Counted from the first letter of the stretch, positions 1 to 9,785 are shown. The stretch is DNA of 56,398 bases from Acidobacteriota bacterium (GCA_021778515.1 JAJYCJ010000009.1:1-56398); one strand, 5' to 3'. Notes: generated by a model from the letters alone, not told the origin. Numbers and translations: made by a program.

Positions 1-696
1 GACCTCCGGGCGCCGACGCCGTCCGTTGCGGCCGAGCTGCTGACCTCGATGAGGGACTCGGTCCTCCAGCGCGCGGGGGCGGCCGAGCGAAGACTCTTCG
101 ATCTCTCCCTTGCCCGCCTGACCGCCTTCAGGCAGACACTCGTCGCCAGCCGGCCCGACCGTCTCCGAGGCTCCCTCGTGAAGGCCCTGGAGCGGGCGCA
201 GGAACGGAGTGACAGGGCGGTGGATGGGGCGGCGCGGGCGGTCTCGATCCGGCTGGCCCAGGATGCGCACAGACTGGAGCTCTGCCGGCGGACGCTGTCG
301 CCCGAGACCATCCGGCGGACGCTGGCGGCCTTCGGCACCGCGCACGAGGAGGCGCGGCGAAGGATGCGGACCGCCGTGGCGGGGGGGCTGGAACGGCGGC
401 GGGAGCGGTTCGGCGGGCTGACGCGCACGATGAATTCCCTGAGCCCCCTCAACACGCTCGGCCGCGGCTACGCCGCCGCCTTCGTGCAGGGTGGCCGGTC
501 CCTCACGAGCAGCGCGCAGGCCCCCCCGGGAACCCGAGTATCCCTGGCGCTCCGGGATGGCGGATTGGACTGCGCCGTGCTCTCCCACCGCGCATCGGCC
601 CTGCCCGAAGTCCTGAGGACGCGAGCGGGCCCGGCCGTTGACTCCTCGGCGGGAGCGGCCGTAACATCGGGCTTTGAGGAGAAACCCGATGAGTGA
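1..696 (+). CDS. xseA: Exodeoxyribonuclease VII large subunit, C-terminal part
   Basis: The reading frame is open from the first base, so the start lies outside the window and only the last 231 codons are seen. The opening residues DLRAPTPSVAAELL match the conserved DxRAPTPSxAAE segment of XseA. A long Arg/Glu-rich helical region follows, then the LSPLNTLGRGYA motif typical of the C-terminal domain. XseA with XseB forms exonuclease VII, which degrades single-stranded DNA into short oligonucleotides. No xseB follows. Instead a DUF3467 gene overlaps the last eight bases, so xseB may be elsewhere. The last 35 residues are low in complexity and less conserved. Confidence 0.9.
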   Translation, partial: DLRAPTPSVAAELLTSMRDSVLQRAGAAERRLFDLSLARLTAFRQTLVASRPDRLRGSLVKALERAQERSDRAVDGAARAVSIRLAQDAHRLELCRRTLSPETIRRTLAAFGTAHEEARRRMRTAVAGGLERRRERFGGLTRTMNSLSPLNTLGRGYAAAFVQGGRSLTSSAQAPPGTRVSLALRDGGLDCAVLSHRASALPEVLRTRAGPAVDSSAGAAVTSGFEEKPDE

Positions 697-997
697 CAAG
701 AAGGCGGACAAACCCCAGGGATTTGAGCTCAAGATCCAGGTGGACGAGAAGGTCGCCGAGGGTACCTACGTGAACTTCCTCTCGGTCTTTCACAACCAGG
801 CGGAGTTCGTCATGGATTTCGGCCGCATGATCCCGGGCAAGCCTGAGGTGAAGGTCCTCTCCCGGCTCATGACCAATCCCATCGCCCTCAAGCAGATCGT
901 CAGGACGCTGGCGGAGAATCTGGAGCGGTACGAGAAGGCCTTCGGCCCCATCCCGGTGGAACCGCCCATGCCGGTCCCCAAGGGACTCATTCAGTGA
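689..997 (+). CDS. DUF3467 family small protein
   Basis: This 102-residue cytoplasmic protein belongs to the DUF3467 type. The pattern is a beta-strand-rich start (GFELKIQVDEKVAEGTYVN), then the N-x-x-x-V-x-H-x-x-x-E-F-x-x-D-F block and a C-terminal helix, LAENLERYEKAFGPI. The ATG at 689 is preceded by AGGAG seven bases upstream, which favours it over the in-frame TTG at 674. It overlaps the end of xseA by eight bases, and its stop overlaps the next start as GTGA, so the three genes are probably co-transcribed. The molecular function of the family is not established. Confidence 0.8.
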   Translation: MSDKKADKPQGFELKIQVDEKVAEGTYVNFLSVFHNQAEFVMDFGRMIPGKPEVKVLSRLMTNPIALKQIVRTLAENLERYEKAFGPIPVEPPMPVPKGLIQ

Positions 998-1260
998 AGC
1001 TGGGCTGGTTCGGCGCCCTGATGATCCTTCTCGTGGGCGCGGTCATCGGAACCCTTCTGGGCCAGGTCGTGGGCATGCTGCTTCCGGGGGGAGCGGCGCA
1101 CGACCTCTTCTTCAAGGGCGTCTCCATCGGCCTGAAGGAGCCGCTCCATCTGGATCTCTCGGTCCTGCAGGTCATCTTCGGCATCACCCTCTCGGTGAAT
1201 CCCCTGACGCTGGTGGGATTGCTGCTGGCCATCTACCTCGTCGTGAAATTCTGGAAGTGA
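994..1260 (+). CDS. DUF4321-like small membrane protein
   Basis: This 88-residue protein has a hydrophobic segment at about residues 5-30 (GALMILLVGAVIGTLLGQVVG) and another at about 70-85 (LTLVGLLLAIYLVVKFW), with a short exposed loop between. The Gly-rich first helix and the ending GLLLAIYLVVKFW resemble DUF4321 proteins. It starts with GTG overlapping the previous stop (GTGA), so translation is probably coupled. No catalytic residues are evident. Its place beside maf recalls DUF4321-maf neighbourhoods, but no function can be assigned. Confidence 0.65.
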   Translation: MKLGWFGALMILLVGAVIGTLLGQVVGMLLPGGAAHDLFFKGVSIGLKEPLHLDLSVLQVIFGITLSVNPLTLVGLLLAIYLVVKFWK

Positions 1261-1369
1261 GCCTCCCCGTGACCGAACCCTCAAACGCTTCCCCCACGGC
1301 CTTCCCAGGCGAGCGCCCACGGACAATCGGGCGGGGGCCGGGAGCCGACGGGCCGCCGGGGGCGCCGGC

Positions 1370-1954
1370 ATGGTGATGGACGTGGTTCTCGCCTCCCGAA
1401 GCCCTCGCCGGACTGACCTTCTGGACCTGCTCGGCGTGCCCCACCGGGCCGTGCCCTCCGGCATTTCCGAGGAGCCCATGCCGGGAGAGGGTGCCGAGGC
1501 GCAGGTGATCCGCCTCGCCCGCCGCAAGGCGGAGCACGTGGCCTCCCTGGAACCGGGGGCGGACCTGGTCATCGGCGCCGACACGCTCGTCGTCCTGGAC
1601 GGGAGCGCCATGGGGCAGCCCGGCGACGCGGCGGAGGCGGCCGGAATGCTTCGGAGGCTCTCCGGCCGGACCCACACGGTCCTCACGGCCATGTGCCTGC
1701 TGCGCGGCGGCGAAAAGGCTGAGGGGGTCAGCAGCACCGGAGTGACCTTTCATCGGTTGTCGGACGCGGAAATAGCCTGGTACGTGGGGACCGGGGAGCC
1801 CATGGACAAGGCGGGGGCCTATGCGGCCCAGGGGATCGGCGCGGTCTTTCTCCGGCGCATCGAGGGCTCCTTCCACAACGTCGTGGGCTTCCCTCTCGAT
1901 CTGTTCTACCGGCTCTTACCCCAGATCCGGATCAGCCTGCGGGACCTTCTCTGA
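1370..1954 (+). CDS. maf: Maf family nucleotide pyrophosphatase
   Basis: This 194-residue protein has the hallmarks of Maf: the N-terminal LASxSPRR motif (VVLASRSPRRTDLLDLLGV), the AxxKAE-like segment (LARRKAEHVASLEPG), GADTLVVLDG, and MDKAGAYAAQGIGAVFLRRIEGSFHNVVGFPL. Maf proteins hydrolyse non-canonical or modified nucleoside triphosphates to monophosphates in the cytoplasm and are linked to septum control. The start could be the ATG at 1370 or the second ATG at 1376; neither has a strong Shine-Dalgarno sequence. The last codons run close to the convergent response-regulator gene, leaving an 11-base gap. Confidence 0.9.
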   Translation: MVMDVVLASRSPRRTDLLDLLGVPHRAVPSGISEEPMPGEGAEAQVIRLARRKAEHVASLEPGADLVIGADTLVVLDGSAMGQPGDAAEAAGMLRRLSGRTHTVLTAMCLLRGGEKAEGVSSTGVTFHRLSDAEIAWYVGTGEPMDKAGAYAAQGIGAVFLRRIEGSFHNVVGFPLDLFYRLLPQIRISLRDLL

Positions 1955-1965
1955 GGAGCCCCGCC

Positions 1966-2328
1966 TCACGACCCTCGAACCGCCAGGCGCACGGCCTCCA
2001 CGAGCCGGTCGAAGGGGAAGGGCTTTCCGAACACCTTCACCACTCCCAGCTCCTTCAGCTGCCGGTCTTCCGGTAGGTTGAAGGCCGCCGAGACCATGAT
2101 CGCCGGAATGAGCGGGCGGGCGGCCGCGAGGTGGCGAAGCATGGCCAATCCGTCCATGCGGGGCATCATGGTGTCCGTGATGATGCAGTCGGGAGCTTCT
2201 CTCAGGACCGAGGCGAGCCCTTCGCTCCCGTCCTCCGCCTCGCGCACCTCGAAGCCCTCGTTTTCCAGGAGAGCTCGGAACATCCGCCGCAGGTGGGCGT
2301 CATCCTCTACGATCAGGACCCTCTTCAC
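1966..2328 (-). CDS. Single-domain response regulator (CheY-like receiver)
   Basis: This 120-residue stand-alone receiver has the acidic pair at E9-D10, phosphoacceptor D52 (CIITDTMMPRMDG), S80 in the Thr/Ser position and the K of FGKPF. No output domain follows. The start is the GTG at 2328, which overlaps the upstream stop as GTGA. It is the last gene of a three-gene minus-strand operon: sigma-54 activator, degenerate kinase, receiver. In that setting it probably accepts or donates phosphate through the middle gene. Partners are inferred from gene order only. Confidence 0.88.
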   Translation of the reverse strand: MKRVLIVEDDAHLRRMFRALLENEGFEVREAEDGSEGLASVLREAPDCIITDTMMPRMDGLAMLRHLAAARPLIPAIMVSAAFNLPEDRQLKELGVVKVFGKPFPFDRLVEAVRLAVRGS

Positions 2329-2974
2329 GGCCTCACCGGCACGAAGCACTCCAGCCGCCAGAGGCCGCTTCGCCAGCAGAGCTCCAGGCTCCCTCCGGAG
2401 GGATTGAGCAGCGCCTCCAGGTAAGGAAGGCCCGGATCCAGCCAAGCCTCCATGGGTCTTGCGGAGGGCCAGTACACCTTGCGGAAGAGCCTCTCCTCGT
2501 CCAGGAGATCCGGGTCGCCCTCCAGGCTGTAGCGGCTCACGATGAGACCCGGCACCTCCTCCAGCTCCCACCGCGGAACGGCCTTGGAGGCTGCGAGCAG
2601 CGTGATCGCCGCACCGATGAGCCCTACGATGAGGGGTTCCTGGGGCACGCTCAGGAGGGCCTTCCCCATGCGCTCATCGGGAGGATCCACGGGGAGCCTC
2701 TCCTCCTCGAGCCGCTCCCGAATCCCCCGTCCCAGCGTGCTGGCCGGCCAGGGCTCCACGGGCCCAGCCTCCCGTCCGTCGAGAAGCTCCCGCGTGCGCC
2801 AGTACCAGCCGAGCATGCGCTCAAGGGTCCGGACGCTGTGGGACAGGACCTCCATGGCGTCGGCCGACCGGGGATCGTTGCCGACCACCATCTTGAGAAG
2901 GTAGTGGGCCCCCTGAAGATTGGTCAGGGGCGTGGCCAGGTCGTGCTCGAAGAAGAGGCGCTCGTCTTCCGGTC

Positions 2975-2978
<4 letters not shown>
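2325..2978 (-). CDS. Short degenerate histidine kinase / ChpT-like histidine phosphotransferase
   Basis: This 217-residue cytoplasmic protein begins with a DHp-like helix carrying an H-box (FEHDLATPLTNLQGAHYLLK, His12). The second half should be the ATPase domain, but no N box, DxGxG or GxGLG motif can be found. The size and two-part layout match ChpT-type phosphotransferases, which keep a dimeric His helix pair with a dead ATPase fold. The GTG start at 2978 overlaps the stop of the sigma-54 activator, and its own stop overlaps the downstream receiver. That arrangement suggests it passes phosphate between the two receivers. It could instead be a kinase with an extremely diverged catalytic domain. 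Confidence 0.6.
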
Positions 2979-4354
<1,376 letters not shown>

Positions 4355-4376
4355 GGCCTCCCCTATGCTCAGAGCC

Positions 4377-4406
4377 ATTCTAGACCGATGCCGCGCCGAT
4401 GCACAA
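4377..4406 (-). promoter_or_regulatory. Sigma-70-type promoter for the NtrC-type/ChpT-like operon
   Basis: On the minus strand TTGTGC (4401-4406) and TAGAAT (4377-4382) are separated by 18 bases. Transcription would begin near 4370, leaving a leader of about 16 bases before the ATG at 4354, which has AGGGGAGG just upstream. The promoter lies in the 148-base gap behind ispF. Confidence 0.55.
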
Positions 4407-4502
4407 GGCCGGCGCCTCGACCACTCCGGCGGATGATGCGCGCGGAGGGGCTTGAGCAGCGGGGAGTCGGGGATCCGCAACCCGGCAGGGGCGGCAGGGA
4501 GG

Positions 4503-5003
4503 TCAGGGCCCGAACCCCGGCCCCTCCTTGGGGATCTCCTCCAGGAGAACCACGGCGTGGCAGGCCACGGCCAGACCGGCGCCGATGTCCCCCAGTCCCT
4601 CCGTCGTCTTGGCCTTGATGTTCACGCATTTGGGATGGAGGTTGAGGTGGCGCGCCACGCTGTCCCGGAGGGCGTCACGGTAGGGGGAAAGCTTGGGCTC
4701 CTGCGCGATCACGGTCACGTCGGCGTTCACCGGGGTGAAGCCCGCCCGGTTCACCTTCTCCAGCACCTGGTCGCACAGGACGCTGCTGTCGGCATCCTTC
4801 CACCGGGCGTCCGTATCCGGGAAGTGGAGCCCGATGTCGCCGAACCCCGCGGCACCCAGAAGGGCGTCCATGAGGGCGTGCAGGAGCACGTCCCCATCCG
4901 AATGGCCGAGCGAGCCCCGGCTGTGGGGAATGGTGAGTCCCCCGAGCCTGAAGGGCCGTCCGGCCACCAAACGATGCAGGTCCCATCCGTGCCCTACGCG
5001 CAT
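4503..5003 (-). CDS. ispF: 2-C-methyl-D-erythritol 2,4-cyclodiphosphate synthase
   Basis: This 166-residue enzyme cyclises CDP-methylerythritol 2-phosphate to the 2,4-cyclodiphosphate in the MEP isoprenoid pathway. The metal-binding motif GxDxHx appears as GWDLHRL near residue 7. HSDGDVLLHALMDALLGAAGFGDIGLHFPDTD and IKAKTTEGLGDIGAGLA are family signatures. Length is normal. The ATG at 5003 overlaps the end of ispD by ten bases, so the two are translationally coupled. It is the last gene of the pyrH-frr-ispD-ispF run. Confidence 0.96.
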   Translation of the reverse strand: MRVGHGWDLHRLVAGRPFRLGGLTIPHSRGSLGHSDGDVLLHALMDALLGAAGFGDIGLHFPDTDARWKDADSSVLCDQVLEKVNRAGFTPVNADVTVIAQEPKLSPYRDALRDSVARHLNLHPKCVNIKAKTTEGLGDIGAGLAVACHAVVLLEEIPKEGPGFGP

Positions 5004-5698
5004 CCCTTGCCCTCCAGAATGGATTCCGCCAGAGCCACGTCCTCGGGGTAGGTCACCTTGATGTTCCAGGAGTAGCCCCGCACCCACACCACGTCCCCGC
5101 CGAAGTGACGCACGAAGGAGGCGTCGTCGGTGCCGTGGAACCCCTCCGCGAGCCCACGGGCGTAGGCCTCCAGGACCGTGGCGAAGGGGAAGGCCTGGGG
5201 CGTGTACGCGCGGACGAGCCTGCTGCGGTCCACGGCCTCCCGCGCCGTCGGTCCGTCCACCTGCCACAGGGTGTCCACGGCGGGCGCGCCCAGAAAGGCT
5301 CCGTCGTGGCCCGGGAGCGCCGCCAGCAGGGCCTGCACGTCCTCCTCCGCCACCAGGGGGCGGGCCGCGTCGTGGACCAGGACCACCTCGGGCGCGTCCT
5401 CCTCCAAGGCCCGGAGGGCCGCCAGGGCCGATTCCGGCCGGGTCGGGCCTCCCGGAACCCACCCCTTGTAGCAGCGTCGCGGGTAAGGCAGGAGGGCCCG
5501 GTCCAGGAGCGGGCCGACGGTTTCGGCGATGGCCACGACGACGGAGGAGACCTCGGGGATCGCCTCGAACACGCGGAGGCTGTAGTGGATCATGGGGTGT
5601 CCGAGGATCGGGGTCAGCGGCTTGGGCGCCGCGCCTCCCAGGCGGGTTCCCATTCCTCCCGCCAGGACCGCGACACCGAGCCGCCTGGGAGGATGCAC
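4994..5698 (-). CDS. ispD: 2-C-methyl-D-erythritol 4-phosphate cytidylyltransferase
   Basis: This 234-residue enzyme couples CTP to methylerythritol 4-phosphate. The N-terminal nucleotide-binding loop LAGGMGTRLGG, the VLVHDAARPLV motif and the C-terminal VKVTYPEDVALAE-like segment are diagnostic; here that last segment begins IKVT. The ATG at 5698 lies one base after the frr stop. Its product feeds the pathway completed by the next gene, ispF. Length and motifs indicate an intact enzyme. Confidence 0.95.
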   Translation of the reverse strand: MHPPRRLGVAVLAGGMGTRLGGAAPKPLTPILGHPMIHYSLRVFEAIPEVSSVVVAIAETVGPLLDRALLPYPRRCYKGWVPGGPTRPESALAALRALEEDAPEVVLVHDAARPLVAEEDVQALLAALPGHDGAFLGAPAVDTLWQVDGPTAREAVDRSRLVRAYTPQAFPFATVLEAYARGLAEGFHGTDDASFVRHFGGDVVWVRGYSWNIKVTYPEDVALAESILEGKGCA

Positions 5699-5699
5699 C

Positions 5700-6257
5700 T
5701 CACACCTCCATGATGTCCGCCTCCTTGCGGGTGACGGACCGGCTGATCTCCTCGATGTGCATATCGTGCTGGTGCTGGATCTTTTCGAACGACTGGTCGC
5801 GGTCGTCCTCGGAGATGGCCTTGGCCTTCTCCTCCTTTTCCACCTGCCCCCTCCCCTCGTGGCGGATGTGGCGGATGGCCACCTTCCCCTTCTCCCCCAC
5901 CTCGCGGGCCCTCTTGCAGAGGTCCTTCCTGCGTTCTTCGGTGAGGGCCGGGATGGGAATGCGGATCACGCGGCCGTCGCTGGATGGGTTGAGACCGATG
6001 TTGGCCTCCAAAATCGCGCGCTCGATGGCCGGGATCTGTTTCGGCTCCCAGGGCTGAACCATGATCATGCGGGGTTCCGGCACGGAGAGGGTGGCCACTT
6101 GGTTGAGCGGCGTTTTGGACCCGTAGTAGTCCACCTTGACGGGCTCCAGAATGCTCAGATTGGCCTTTCCGGTCCGAAGCAACGACAACTCGTGCTGGGT
6201 CGCCTCGACGGAAGATTTCATCTTCTCTTCCACTTCTCTGAGGATGTCCTTGAGCAT
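5700..6257 (-). CDS. frr: Ribosome recycling factor
   Basis: This 185-residue protein has the expected length and layout of RRF, which splits post-termination ribosomes with EF-G. Recognisable blocks are LRTGKANLSILEPVKVDYYGSKTPLNQVA near the start, SDGRVIRIPIPALTEERRKDL in the middle and the helical C-terminus with the IRHIRHEG motif. The start ATG at 6257 is preceded by GGAGGTGACGC on the minus strand. It follows pyrH after a 55-base gap, as in many bacteria. Confidence 0.97.
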   Translation of the reverse strand: MLKDILREVEEKMKSSVEATQHELSLLRTGKANLSILEPVKVDYYGSKTPLNQVATLSVPEPRMIMVQPWEPKQIPAIERAILEANIGLNPSSDGRVIRIPIPALTEERRKDLCKRAREVGEKGKVAIRHIRHEGRGQVEKEEKAKAISEDDRDQSFEKIQHQHDMHIEEISRSVTRKEADIMEV

Positions 6258-6312
6258 GCGTCACCTCCGCTGGTCTGTCCACGGGCCGCTCGGCGGCCGC
6301 TCCTCCCCTCCC

Positions 6313-7026
6313 TCACTGCACGATGGAGCCGATGGGGGCGCCTTCTACGATCCTTCGGATGTTGCCCTCCTCGAAGAGGTCGAAGACCCTGATCGGGATC
6401 CGGTTCTCCATGCAGAGGCTGATGGCCGTGGCATCCATCACCTTCAAACCCATCTCCAGCGCCTTCAGGTAGGTCAGGCTCTCATAGCGCTGGGCCGAGG
6501 GATCCTTCTTGGGATCGGCCGAGTACACCCCGTCCACCTTGGTGGCCTTGAGGAGGAGCTCCGCCTTGATCTCGGTGGCCCGCAGCGCGGCGGCGGAGTC
6601 GGTGGTGAAGTAGGGGCTTCCCGTGCCGGCGGCGAAGATCACGACCCTGCCCTTCTCGAGGTGGCGGATCGCGCGGCGCCGGATGTAGGGCTCGGCCAGC
6701 GCGTGCATGGCGATCGCCGTCATGAGACGCGTGCTCACGCCCCTCTGCTCCAGGGCATCCTGCAGGGCCAGCCCGTTGATGACGGTGGCGAGCATCCCCA
6801 TGGAGTCGGCAGTCACGCGATCCAGCCCCTGCTCCTGCGCCTGGATCCCGCGAAAGATGTTCCCGCCTCCCACCACGAGGGCCACGCTGACCCCCATGCC
6901 GTGGATCTCCTGGATCTCTGAGGCCACGGTGGAGACGGCATCGGGATTGATGCCGTAGGGCACCGCTCCCATCAGGGCTTCGCCGGAGATTTTCAGGAGT
7001 ATCCGCTTGTAGACGGCTCCCGCCAT
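6313..7026 (-). CDS. pyrH: Uridylate kinase
   Basis: This 237-residue enzyme phosphorylates UMP to UDP. The lysine-containing start [15 protein letters not shown], the GGGNIFRG loop, [16 protein letters not shown] and [12 protein letters not shown] are standard UMP kinase signatures. Of two ATGs, 7026 lies nine bases after AGGAGG and 7032 only three bases after it, so 7026 is preferred. Upstream, one end of the MITE-like repeat lies 28 bases from this start. The usual tsf-pyrH continuity is therefore broken by a terminator plus the repeat, and no clear promoter was found between repeat and start. Confidence 0.96.
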   Translation of the reverse strand: MAGAVYKRILLKISGEALMGAVPYGINPDAVSTVASEIQEIHGMGVSVALVVGGGNIFRGIQAQEQGLDRVTADSMGMLATVINGLALQDALEQRGVSTRLMTAIAMHALAEPYIRRRAIRHLEKGRVVIFAAGTGSPYFTTDSAAALRATEIKAELLLKATKVDGVYSADPKKDPSAQRYESLTYLKALEMGLKVMDATAISLCMENRIPIRVFDLFEEGNIRRIVEGAPIGSIVQ

Positions 7027-7053
7027 GGTCATCGACCTCCTCGCCATCTTACA

Positions 7054-7325
7054 CCCAAATCCCGCGATTGGACATGGGAGTGGCTCCGAAAGGCTCATGG
7101 ATGGTAGTTTCCGTGGAAGACGGTCTTCACCCGCCAAGGGATTTGGGTTGCCTCCGACCCCGGACTTGATCCGGGGGAGGAAGCCCCAAGGGTGGGGTGG
7201 GGCCCCAGCGGGCTTTGCCCGTGGGGCGGGGAGGGAATGGCCCTCCCCGTCCAAGAGACAATGTCTTCCCCCCGTGAACCTGAACCATAGCCGAAGCCAC
7301 CCGCATTTCAATCGCGGAATTTGGG
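7054..7325 (+). mobile_element. MITE-like repeat, copy A (short form, 272 bp)
   Basis: The element begins CCCAAATCCCGCGATTG (7054-7070) and ends CAATCGCGGAATTTGGG (7309-7325), inverted repeats matching at 16 of 17 positions. TACA flanks both sides, consistent with a 4-bp target duplication. Inside are hairpins: CCCCGGA/TCCGGGG at 7158-7176 and a GCCCC-CGGGC-TTT-GCCCG-GGGGC stem at 7202-7227. A copy of the end motif, GGGATTTGGG, lies at 7138-7147. It lacks the roughly 53-bp hairpin module found in copies B and C. It encodes no transposase and sits between tsf and pyrH. Confidence 0.85.
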
Positions 7326-7348
7326 TACAGGGACGTCAGGCAAAACAA

Positions 7349-7371
7349 AAGGGCGGCCCGCGGCCGCCCTT
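7349..7371 (-). terminator. Intrinsic terminator after tsf
   Basis: A perfect 10-bp stem, AAGGGCGGCC and GGCCGCCCTT with a 3-base loop, lies 13 bases past the tsf stop. On the minus strand the stem is followed by TTGTTTTG. This should end the rpsB-tsf transcript before the repeat and pyrH. Confidence 0.8.
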
Positions 7372-7383
7372 CGACTGTCCCGG

Positions 7384-8280
7384 TTAGGGGGCGTCGCACC
7401 CGGAGGGCTTGAGCCCCTCCCCGAGCACGTAGCGCGCGAAGCGCTTCACCCGTATCTTGTCGCCGGCCAGAGAGGCAAGATGCTTCTGGACGCTGACCGA
7501 GGGGTCCTTGATGAAGGGCTGCTCCACGAGGCAGTTCTCCTCGTAGAACTTGTTCATCTTGCCCTCGACGATCTTATCCACGATGTTGGCGGGCTTGCCC
7601 TGGGCAAGCACCTGGGCCCGGTAGATCTCGCGTTCGCCCGCGAGCACTTCCGGGGTGACCTGGTCGCGCCCTACGAACTTCGGCACCGACGCGGCCACCT
7701 GCATGCAGAGATCTTTGACGATCTGGGAGTACTCCTCGCTCTTCGCCATGCCGGCATCCGAGCAGGAGGCCTCCATGAGCACGCCGATTTTGCTGCCGGG
7801 GTGGATGTAGGCGGCCACCGTCCCTTCCGCACTCTGGTAGCGGTCGAACCGGCGCACCTGGATGTTCTCGCCGAGCTTGGCCACCTTGGCCACGATGGCG
7901 TCCTTCACCTTCTGCGCCGTGTCCGCGTGGAACGGCTGTTCCAGCAAGGCTTCAGGCGAAGAGGGCGCGCCCTCCTCCACCTGGCGGGCCAGGCCGGCCA
8001 CCAGGGATTGGAAGTCGTCGGTCTTGGCGACGAAGTCCGTCTCGCAGTTCACTTCGATGAGCACGCCCACCTTGGCGTTCCCGGCCACATGGGCGAACAC
8101 GAGGCCCTCCGAGGCGGCCCGCATGGCCTTCTTCTCGGCCGTCGCGACACCCTTCTTGCGGAGGACCTTGACGGCCTCCTCGAGGTTGCCGCCCGACTCC
8201 TCCAGGGCGCGCTTGCAGTCCATCATGCCGACGCCCGTCTTCTCTCTCAATTCCTGCACGAGCTTGGGGGAAATAGCCAT
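7384..8280 (-). CDS. tsf: Elongation factor Ts
   Basis: This 298-residue protein is the guanine-nucleotide exchange factor for EF-Tu. The N-terminal UBA-like segment VQELREKTGVGMMDCKRALEESGGNLEEAVKVLRKKG and the core CETDFVAKTDDF motif are unmistakable. The C-terminal repeat of the core domain follows. The ATG at 8280 is favoured because AGGAG lies eight bases upstream; a second in-frame ATG at 8289 is less well placed. It lies directly behind rpsB, as is usual, and is followed by an intrinsic terminator. Confidence 0.97.
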   Translation of the reverse strand: MAISPKLVQELREKTGVGMMDCKRALEESGGNLEEAVKVLRKKGVATAEKKAMRAASEGLVFAHVAGNAKVGVLIEVNCETDFVAKTDDFQSLVAGLARQVEEGAPSSPEALLEQPFHADTAQKVKDAIVAKVAKLGENIQVRRFDRYQSAEGTVAAYIHPGSKIGVLMEASCSDAGMAKSEEYSQIVKDLCMQVAASVPKFVGRDQVTPEVLAGEREIYRAQVLAQGKPANIVDKIVEGKMNKFYEENCLVEQPFIKDPSVSVQKHLASLAGDKIRVKRFARYVLGEGLKPSGCDAP

Positions 8281-8285
8281 GGGGA

Positions 8286-9176
8286 TCACTCCTTCGCTTC
8301 GCCTGCGGGGCGGGGCGGAGCCGCCTTGCGGGACGGGGCGCGGCGGATCTTCCTATCGGGGGTTTCCTTCTTGTCGTGGGCCTTGCCGCGCTTGGCATCG
8401 GGGACGGCCTCCTCGTCCACGATCTCGCCCGTGTCACGGCCGATCTTGTCGGCCATGGCCTGGGACTCGGCCTTGGCTTCCTGCTGAGCCTGGTAGATGC
8501 CCTTCCCCTCCTCCACCGACTCGGCGATCTTCGAGGCGAAGAGCTGGATGGCGCGGACGGCGTCGTCGTTGGCGGGGATCGGGAAGTCGGCCTCGTCCGG
8601 GTCGCAGTTGGTGTCCACCATGGCCACCACGGGGATCCCCAGCTTCCGGGCCTCCCGGATGCAGTTCTTCTCCCGCTTCAGGTCCACCACGAAGAGCGCC
8701 GCGGGAAGGCGGCTCATCTCCATGATGCCCGAGAGCATGGTCTCCAGCTTCTCCTTTTCCTTGGAGAGGAGGAGCTTCTCCTTCTTGGTGAGGTTCTCGA
8801 AGGTGGAGTCGCTCTCCATGCGGGAGAGGTCCTTGAGGCGCTGGACCCGGGTCATGATGGTGCGGAAGTTCGTGAGGGTGCCGCCCAGCCACCGCTCCGT
8901 GACGCACGGCATGTTGACCCTGGCCGCGGCTTCGCGGATGGCCTCCTGCGCCTGCCGCTTGGTCCCGACGAAGAGGACCTTGCCGCCCCTGGCGGCCACC
9001 TCGGTCACGAAACCGGAGGCCTGCTTGAACTCGCGCAGGGTGTGCTGGAGGTCGATGATGTGGATGCCGTTGCGCTGGCCGAAGATATAACGCTTCATCT
9101 TGGGGTTCCACTTCCGGGTGAGGTGGCCGAAGTGGACGCCGGATTCGAGCAGTTCTTTCATGGTGACGTTAGCCAA
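8286..9176 (-). CDS. rpsB: 30S ribosomal protein S2 with charged C-terminal extension
   Basis: This 296-residue ribosomal protein shows the S2 signature from the start ([30 protein letters not shown]), and later WLGGTLTNF and [24 protein letters not shown]. The TTG at 9176 is chosen because AGGAGG precedes it by five bases and the family usually begins five residues before the conserved Met-Lys/Arg; the ATG at 9161 is the alternative. Standard S2 is about 240 residues, so roughly 55 extra residues form a Lys/Arg/Glu-rich tail of low complexity. It is followed by tsf, whose start lies just inside this gene's end. Confidence 0.95.
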   Translation of the reverse strand: MANVTMKELLESGVHFGHLTRKWNPKMKRYIFGQRNGIHIIDLQHTLREFKQASGFVTEVAARGGKVLFVGTKRQAQEAIREAAARVNMPCVTERWLGGTLTNFRTIMTRVQRLKDLSRMESDSTFENLTKKEKLLLSKEKEKLETMLSGIMEMSRLPAALFVVDLKREKNCIREARKLGIPVVAMVDTNCDPDEADFPIPANDDAVRAIQLFASKIAESVEEGKGIYQAQQEAKAESQAMADKIGRDTGEIVDEEAVPDAKRGKAHDKKETPDRKIRRAPSRKAAPPRPAGEAKE

Positions 9177-9392
9177 GGTACCCTCCTTCTGGCTGCCGCA
9201 GACGGGGCGGAAAGCCTTATGGCCAGGCGGCCCACCGTGGGCGCCTTGCCCGCCCCTTTCCTGTCCGCGGGATGACGGGACCGCGTTCGAACCGGGAGCC
9301 CGACCATCCCCGGATCGATGGAGGGCAACAGCCCTCCGCGATCCAGGACGGCCGGGACGGCCCACCAACGGCGGGGGCCCTCCCGGTGAAGG

Positions 9393-9785
9393 TTAACGCT
9401 TGCTGAACTGGAACCGTTTGCGCGCTTTGGGGTGGCCGTACTTCTTGCGCTCCACCTCGCGCGCGTCGCGGGTCAGCATGCCCGCGGCCTTCAGCTTGCC
9501 CCTGAGCTCCTGGTTGTACTCCAGGAGGGCACGGCTGATGCCGTGGCGGACCGCGCCCGCCTGCCCCGAGGACCCGCCGCCCTGAACGTTCACGAAGATG
9601 TCGAACTTGTCCAGCGTGCTGGTCATGACCAGCGGGCTCTGGATGAGCATCCGGTGGAGGGGGTTCGGAAAGTAGTTCTCGAACTCCCGCTTGTTCACCG
9701 AAATGGTGCCCTTCCCCGGCCGCAGGTAGACGCGAGCCACGGAGGTCTTGCGCCTTCCGGTTCCCTGGTACTGGATAACGCTCAT
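9393..9785 (-). CDS. rpsI: 30S ribosomal protein S9
   Basis: This 130-residue small-subunit protein starts [22 protein letters not shown] and ends with the conserved [17 protein letters not shown] tail that reaches the P-site tRNA. Length is typical. It lies 17 bases behind rplM, the usual partner in a two-gene operon. The 216 bases between it and rpsB hold a 7-bp hairpin (9319-9336, loop AACA) but no clear promoter or T-run. Confidence 0.97.
   Translation of the reverse strand: MSVIQYQGTGRRKTSVARVYLRPGKGTISVNKREFENYFPNPLHRMLIQSPLVMTSTLDKFDIFVNVQGGGSSGQAGAVRHGISRALLEYNQELRGKLKAAGMLTRDAREVERKKYGHPKARKRFQFSKR

Noticed and set aside
7027-7311. N-terminal extension of pyrH reaching into repeat copy A
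   Set aside because: The extension is translated repeat DNA; UMP kinase normally starts at the [12 protein letters not shown] region, and the ATG at 7026 has a well-placed ribosome-binding site.
9284-9310. tRNA-like GGTTCGAA T-loop sequence on the minus strand
   Set aside because: No acceptor stem, anticodon arm or correct spacing could be built around it.
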